The translations under genes were made by a program, and so were the position numbers. Below the pieces are notes generated by a model that made no database searches, was not told the origin of the DNA, and worked only from the letters and a program-made list of their open reading frames with translations. This document shows, piece after piece, positions 60,358 to 64,000 of a DNA stretch of 64,000 nt; the stretch's first letter is position 1; each line of letters begins with the position of its first letter. Origin of the DNA: Bacteroidaceae bacterium (lineage in GTDB: Bacteria; Bacteroidota; Bacteroidia; Bacteroidales; Bacteroidaceae); assembly GCA_017559845.1 (NCBI GenBank), contig JAFYQQ010000049.1, positions 1-64,000 of the forward strand, read 5' to 3'.

Positions 60358-61658
60358 TGATGGATATCGCATCGCTATACCGGATTTATCAGGAACATCC
60401 GGTGGTAACCACGGACAGCCGAAAATGTCCGTCGGGCAGTATGTTTTTCGCGCTTCGTGGCGAGACGTTCAATGGCAACCAGTATGCCAGGCAGGCGTTG
60501 GAGCAGGGGTGTGCAGTGGCAGTGGTGGACGATGGCTCGGTTGTCCCTCCCGGAGATGCCCGTTTTGTGCTGGTGGATGATGTCTTGTCCACTCTCCAGC
60601 AGTTGGCGGCATGGCACCGCAGACAGTGGGGCGGACCCGTGGTCCAGGTAACCGGAACCAACGGAAAGACCACCACCAAGGAACTCCTGGCCGCCGTCCT
60701 TGGCCGCAAATATAACGTGCATTATACGCAGGGCAATCTCAACAACCATATTGGCGTGCCCCTGACCCTCCTTGGCATGCGTGCCGAACACAATTTGGCC
60801 GTGGTGGAGACCGGAGCCAACCATCCTGGCGAGATTGCGCAGCTTTGCGGTTATGCTCAGGCCGACTGCGGTCTGATCACCAATGTGGGCCGCGCCCATT
60901 TGGAGGGCTTTGGCTCGTTTGAGGGTGTCAAGCGCACCAAGGGCGAGCTTTATGACGATCTGAAGGCCCGCGGCAAGTTCATCTTCCTCAATGCGCAGGA
61001 TGACGATTTGAGGCAGATGGCCGCAGAACGGGGATTCTGCACCTCCGATGCGCCCCATTGCAAACCCTATGCCGAAGGCCGCGTTTCGGCTTGCGCTCCC
61101 TTTGTGGAGTTCCAGTGGCGCGAGGGCGAAGCACAGCCTTGGCACACCGTGTCCACTCATCTGGTGGGGGCATACAATCTTGCCAACTTGCGTGCGGCCG
61201 TAACGGTGGGACTCCACTTTGGCGTGCCTGCGTCGGACATAGAAGATGCTTTGGCCGCTTATGTGCCCACGAATAGCCGTAGCGAATGGCGCAATACCGA
61301 TAGGAACCGTCTTCTGGTAGATGCCTACAACGCCAATCCGGCAAGCATGGCGGCGGCGCTTGACAATTTTGACTTGATTGAGGGTGAGAACAAGATGGTG
61401 ATCCTGGGCGATATGCGCGAACTGGGCGCGGACAGCCACAAAGAGCATCAGCGCATTGTGGCCCGCCTTGAACAGATGCAGTTGCAGGAAGTGTGGCTTG
61501 TGGGCAGCGAGTTTGCCGCCACCCGCCACCCCTTCCGCTCGTTTGCCAATGTGGAAGAGGTAAAGCAGGAGCTGGCGCAGCGTCCGCTCTTTGGCCGCAC
61601 CATTCTGATAAAGGGCAGCAACGGCATACGTCTGCAACAACTTCCCGAACACTTATAA
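60354..61658 (+). CDS. murF: UDP-MurNAc-tripeptide--D-Ala-D-Ala ligase
   Basis: A 434-residue Mur ligase; three ATG codons in a row (60354, 60357, 60360) are possible starts. The N-terminal UDP-binding domain has VTTDSRKCPSGSMFFALRGE. The ATP loop is VTGTNGKTTTKELL, with VVETGANHPGEIAQLCGYA and DAYNANPASM typical of MurF. It adds D-Ala-D-Ala, the Ddl product, to the peptidoglycan precursor in the cytoplasm. tcdA follows 12 bases later. Confidence 0.95.
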   Translation: MMMDIASLYRIYQEHPVVTTDSRKCPSGSMFFALRGETFNGNQYARQALEQGCAVAVVDDGSVVPPGDARFVLVDDVLSTLQQLAAWHRRQWGGPVVQVTGTNGKTTTKELLAAVLGRKYNVHYTQGNLNNHIGVPLTLLGMRAEHNLAVVETGANHPGEIAQLCGYAQADCGLITNVGRAHLEGFGSFEGVKRTKGELYDDLKARGKFIFLNAQDDDLRQMAAERGFCTSDAPHCKPYAEGRVSACAPFVEFQWREGEAQPWHTVSTHLVGAYNLANLRAAVTVGLHFGVPASDIEDALAAYVPTNSRSEWRNTDRNRLLVDAYNANPASMAAALDNFDLIEGENKMVILGDMRELGADSHKEHQRIVARLEQMQLQEVWLVGSEFAATRHPFRSFANVEEVKQELAQRPLFGRTILIKGSNGIRLQQLPEHL

Positions 61659-61670
61659 TCCATCATCCCC

Positions 61671-62426
61671 ATGAAACAGTACGATGCCATATTCAACCGT
61701 GCCGAACGGCTTTTGGGTGCCGACTTCATGCAAAGGGCGGCACGCTGTCGTGTGATAGTGTTCGGCGTGGGGGGCGTGGGAAGCTGGTGTGCCGAGGGAC
61801 TTGTACGCTCCGGCATAGGGCACCTCACCTTGGTGGATTCCGACTGCGTAAGCGTTACCAATATCAACCGTCAGCGAATGGCCACTGTGCACACGGTGGG
61901 GCGTCCCAAGGTTGAGGCCCTGCGCGAACAGCTCCTTGACATCAATCCCGAGGCCGACATCGCCATCGTACAACAGTTCTACAGCGAGGAGAACGCATCG
62001 CAGTTCCGTCTGGAACAATATGATTATGTGATAGATGCCATAGACAGCCTGGCCAGCAAGGCCGCGCTCATCCTTCACGCCACCTCTTGCGGCATTCCGC
62101 TCTTTTCCAGCATGGGAGCCGCATTGAAGTTCGACCCCACCGCCATTCGCGTAGCCGAGTTCTGGAACGTAAAGGGCTGTCCGTTGGCAAGGGCGTTGCG
62201 CCAGCGTTTCAAGAAGCAGCACACCTTTCCGCGCCACAAGTTCCAATGCGTCTTTAGCGAGGAACTTCTGGCCAACCGCGGCGAGGAAAAGCCCGAACCC
62301 CTTGCCGGCGAAGCCTCAATGGTGGTGACGCACGGCAACGGCTCGTTGGCACACATCACCGCCATATATGGTTTCACCCTTTCGGGCCTTGTCCTTCAGC
62401 ATTTGGAAAATCGTTCCGAACTTTAA
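61671..62426 (+). CDS. tcdA: tRNA threonylcarbamoyladenosine dehydratase
   Basis: A 251-residue ThiF/MoeB/E1-like protein. It has FGVGGVGSWCAEGLVRSGIG, LVDSDCVSVTNINRQ and VIDAIDSLASKAALI. Position and length fit the TcdA (CsdL) branch, which uses ATP to cyclise t6A37 in tRNA. There is no ubiquitin-like partner gene nearby, which argues against a ThiF or MoeB role. It is probably cotranscribed with murF. Confidence 0.9.
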   Translation: MKQYDAIFNRAERLLGADFMQRAARCRVIVFGVGGVGSWCAEGLVRSGIGHLTLVDSDCVSVTNINRQRMATVHTVGRPKVEALREQLLDINPEADIAIVQQFYSEENASQFRLEQYDYVIDAIDSLASKAALILHATSCGIPLFSSMGAALKFDPTAIRVAEFWNVKGCPLARALRQRFKKQHTFPRHKFQCVFSEELLANRGEEKPEPLAGEASMVVTHGNGSLAHITAIYGFTLSGLVLQHLENRSEL

Positions 62427-62511
62427 ATTGGTTGCTTATAGAGCGGTTCCGAATTCTCAAAGTTATATCCGAATCAAGAAGAAAAGATTCATCTATTTAG
62501 AGTAGAAATAT

Positions 62512-62563
62512 GCTGAAGCCTTCGGAAATCGCCTCAAAATTGATGGATTTCCGAAGAATTCAG
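62512..62563 (+). terminator. Hairpin terminator after tcdA
   Basis: GCTGAAGCCTTCGGAAATC pairs with GATTTCCGAAGAATTCAGC with a two-base internal mismatch, followed by TTATTTTTAT. It separates the murF-tcdA pair from the AT-rich last gene. Confidence 0.75.
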
Positions 62564-62647
62564 CTTATTTTTATATCAATTCATGAGTGTCATCCAAAAA
62601 AATAAAGTAAATTTGCACTCGTAATTGATCCACAAATTTGACAAACC

Positions 62648-64000
62648 ATGCTCATAGGTCGTGAAAAAGAAAAGAATGAATTGTTGGATGTATTTCATTC
62701 CAATGCATCTGAGTTTGTTGCCATATATGGTAGGCGTAGAGTTGGCAAGACATACCTGATACGTGAAACATTCGACTATCAATTTGCATTCCAACATACA
62801 GGCATACTTGACGCTCCTCTCAAAGAACAACTTAAGGAGTTTAGGCAGTCGCTTTATAATATGGGAATGAAGAAAAGGGCATTACCACAGTCATGGAGTG
62901 ATGCCTTCCATATGCTTGAAGATTGGTTAAGCAGCCTTCCTGAAGGCAAAAAGGTTGTATTTATTGATGAGTTACCATGGATGGATACTCCCCGTTCAAA
63001 CTTTATACGAGCTCTTGACCATTTTTGGAATGGTTGGGCAACAACACGGCGCGATATTCTGCTGATAGTATGTGGCAGTGCTACATCATGGATTATAGAC
63101 AACATCATCATGAACTATGGAGGACTTCACAATCGTCTTACCAAGAAGATCCACTTACGACCATTCACACTAAGTGAATGCGAAAAATATAGTTCAAGCC
63201 TAAATCTGGGATTTACAAAGAGGAATGTTATGGAAACATACATGGCAATAGGTGGTATCCCTTATTATTGGAGCTTTATGAAGAAAGGTCAAAGTGTGGC
63301 ACAGAATTTTGACCACATGTTCTTTGATGAAGATGGTGAAATGACTAGAGAATACGATGCACTTTATGCTTCCCTTTTTAAAAATCCGACTATTCACATA
63401 TCAATCATTCAAGCATTAGCAACAAAGAAAATCGGATTGAAGCGTGATGACATTCTCAAAAAAGCCAAATTAAAAGATTCGGGAGTCTTTAGCAAGGCAT
63501 TAAAGGAACTCGAACAATGTGGATTTATCAGAAAGTACACATGCATTGGAAAGGAAGTAAAAGATTCTGTTTATCAACTGATGGACAATTACACATTATT
63601 CTACTTCCAATTTGTAATGAAGAACAATAATGGTGACAAACATTTCTGGACAACAATGTATAATTCACCTCTCCATAACACATGGGCAGGACTGGCATTT
63701 GAACGAGTTTGCCTACAGCACATTGAACAGATAAAGAAAGCGCTCGGATTCGGTGCAGTTATCAGTACTGCACATGCATGGCCTCGTAAAGAAGCGCAAA
63801 TTGACTTACTCATTGACCGAAACGATGACACGATAAACATTTGTGAGATGAAATACAGCAAGAGTCTTTATCACCTTACAGAGGAAGATACATTGAAGAT
63901 GCAGTATCGTCTGGATTTATTCCGAGAAGAAACTGGAACAACTAAATCTATTCATCAGACCTTGATTACTTCTTATGGTGTTACTCCAAACTCAAATACT
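62648..64000 (+). CDS. Archaeal-type ATPase / DUF234 protein (3' end outside window)
   Basis: An open frame of 451 codons from ATG 62648 to the window end. N-terminal AAA-type ATPase: IYGRRRVGKTYLIRETF is Walker A and VVFIDELPWMDTP is Walker B, with IVCGSATSWI as sensor. A winged-helix part (~255-310) is followed by a PD-(D/E)XK-like DUF234 core, QIDLLIDRNDDTINICEMKY, with D and E-x-K in place. Such proteins are abundant in Bacteroidales and archaea with unknown roles. A -7 box candidate, TAAATTTG, is at 62608-62615. It is more AT-rich than murF and probably acquired. Confidence 0.88.
   Translation, partial: MLIGREKEKNELLDVFHSNASEFVAIYGRRRVGKTYLIRETFDYQFAFQHTGILDAPLKEQLKEFRQSLYNMGMKKRALPQSWSDAFHMLEDWLSSLPEGKKVVFIDELPWMDTPRSNFIRALDHFWNGWATTRRDILLIVCGSATSWIIDNIIMNYGGLHNRLTKKIHLRPFTLSECEKYSSSLNLGFTKRNVMETYMAIGGIPYYWSFMKKGQSVAQNFDHMFFDEDGEMTREYDALYASLFKNPTIHISIIQALATKKIGLKRDDILKKAKLKDSGVFSKALKELEQCGFIRKYTCIGKEVKDSVYQLMDNYTLFYFQFVMKNNNGDKHFWTTMYNSPLHNTWAGLAFERVCLQHIEQIKKALGFGAVISTAHAWPRKEAQIDLLIDRNDDTINICEMKYSKSLYHLTEEDTLKMQYRLDLFREETGTTKSIHQTLITSYGVTPNSNT

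Noticed and set aside
62427..62647. Possible tRNA or integration site before the last AT-rich gene
   Set aside because: The only structure is a terminator-type hairpin; no cloverleaf or direct repeat was found.

Overview
The window is chromosomal DNA of a Bacteroidales bacterium, most like Bacteroidaceae or Prevotellaceae. The evidence is the recurring TAnnTTTG promoter box, an ArgF'-type N-acyl-ornithine carbamoyltransferase, a TPP-riboswitch outer-membrane thiamine receptor with PnuT, a B12-riboswitch operon with BtuB and a BtuG-like surface lipoprotein, DUF4465, DUF4738 and DUF4476 proteins, and C-terminal tails like type IX secretion sorting domains. Most of the window is conserved housekeeping DNA of medium GC. 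Three stretches are clearly more AT-rich and look acquired: about 1-3.7 kb, 31.2-40.4 kb and 62.4-64 kb.

Layout. 1-3.7 kb: a truncated giant P-loop NTPase (Sm-like, TPR, Ig-like and NTPase regions) and a small orphan ORF. 3.9-12.6 kb: an arginine/proline operon (argR, a GNAT acyltransferase, argG, two PspC proteins, argC, argD, proB, proA, argF', a DUF4476 protein). 12.7-14.3 kb: an AAA-ATPase/PD-(D/E)XK protein. 14.4-19.8 kb: a thiamine salvage locus (TPP riboswitch, TonB receptor, PnuT, and thiamine pyrophosphokinase facing it) separated by an AraC-like gene and a very repeat-rich spacer. 19.8-28.8 kb (minus strand): mnmA, a lipoprotein, an acyltransferase, ddl, a large glycoside hydrolase, rluD, a PASTA protein and rpmH. 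29-31.2 kb: efp and a GH20 hexosaminidase. 31.2-40.4 kb: an accessory island whose core is three consecutive genes, a degenerate YcaO-like protein, a membrane protein with two Rossmann segments and RyR domains, and a membrane-anchored TIR protein with a very long YD-like repeat region. 40.4-49.4 kb: a glycosyltransferase, radC, sufT-like, lpxH, a secreted multidomain phosphoesterase, an OmpA lipoprotein and an rfbD-like reductase. 49.5-55.9 kb (minus): a B12 uptake operon behind a cobalamin riboswitch. 56-60.2 kb (minus): folP, cdaA, pta, ackA. 60.3-62.4 kb: murF and tcdA. The last 1.35 kb is a truncated ATPase/DUF234-type gene.

The best candidate for an undescribed system is the YcaO/RyR/TIR island at 31.86-39.78 kb. 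A TIR domain with an intact W-x-x-x-E motif is predicted in the cytoplasm and tethered to about 1,060 predicted periplasmic residues. Beside it lie a membrane Rossmann/RyR protein and a YcaO-like protein that seems to have lost its Mg-ATP acidic residues. Together they look like a threshold-type sensor/effector immune module. The function is inferred from domains only.

The window also holds several intergenic repeat families: 22-bp arrays built on a CAAnGCnTTG palindrome, two long hairpins with a compensatory base change, heptamer arrays that supply the stop codons of two thiamine genes, a 42-bp array, and a hairpin-rich compound repeat in three copies. There is also a decayed fragment of the rfbD-like gene. 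No rRNA, tRNA, CRISPR array, IS element or origin was recognised.
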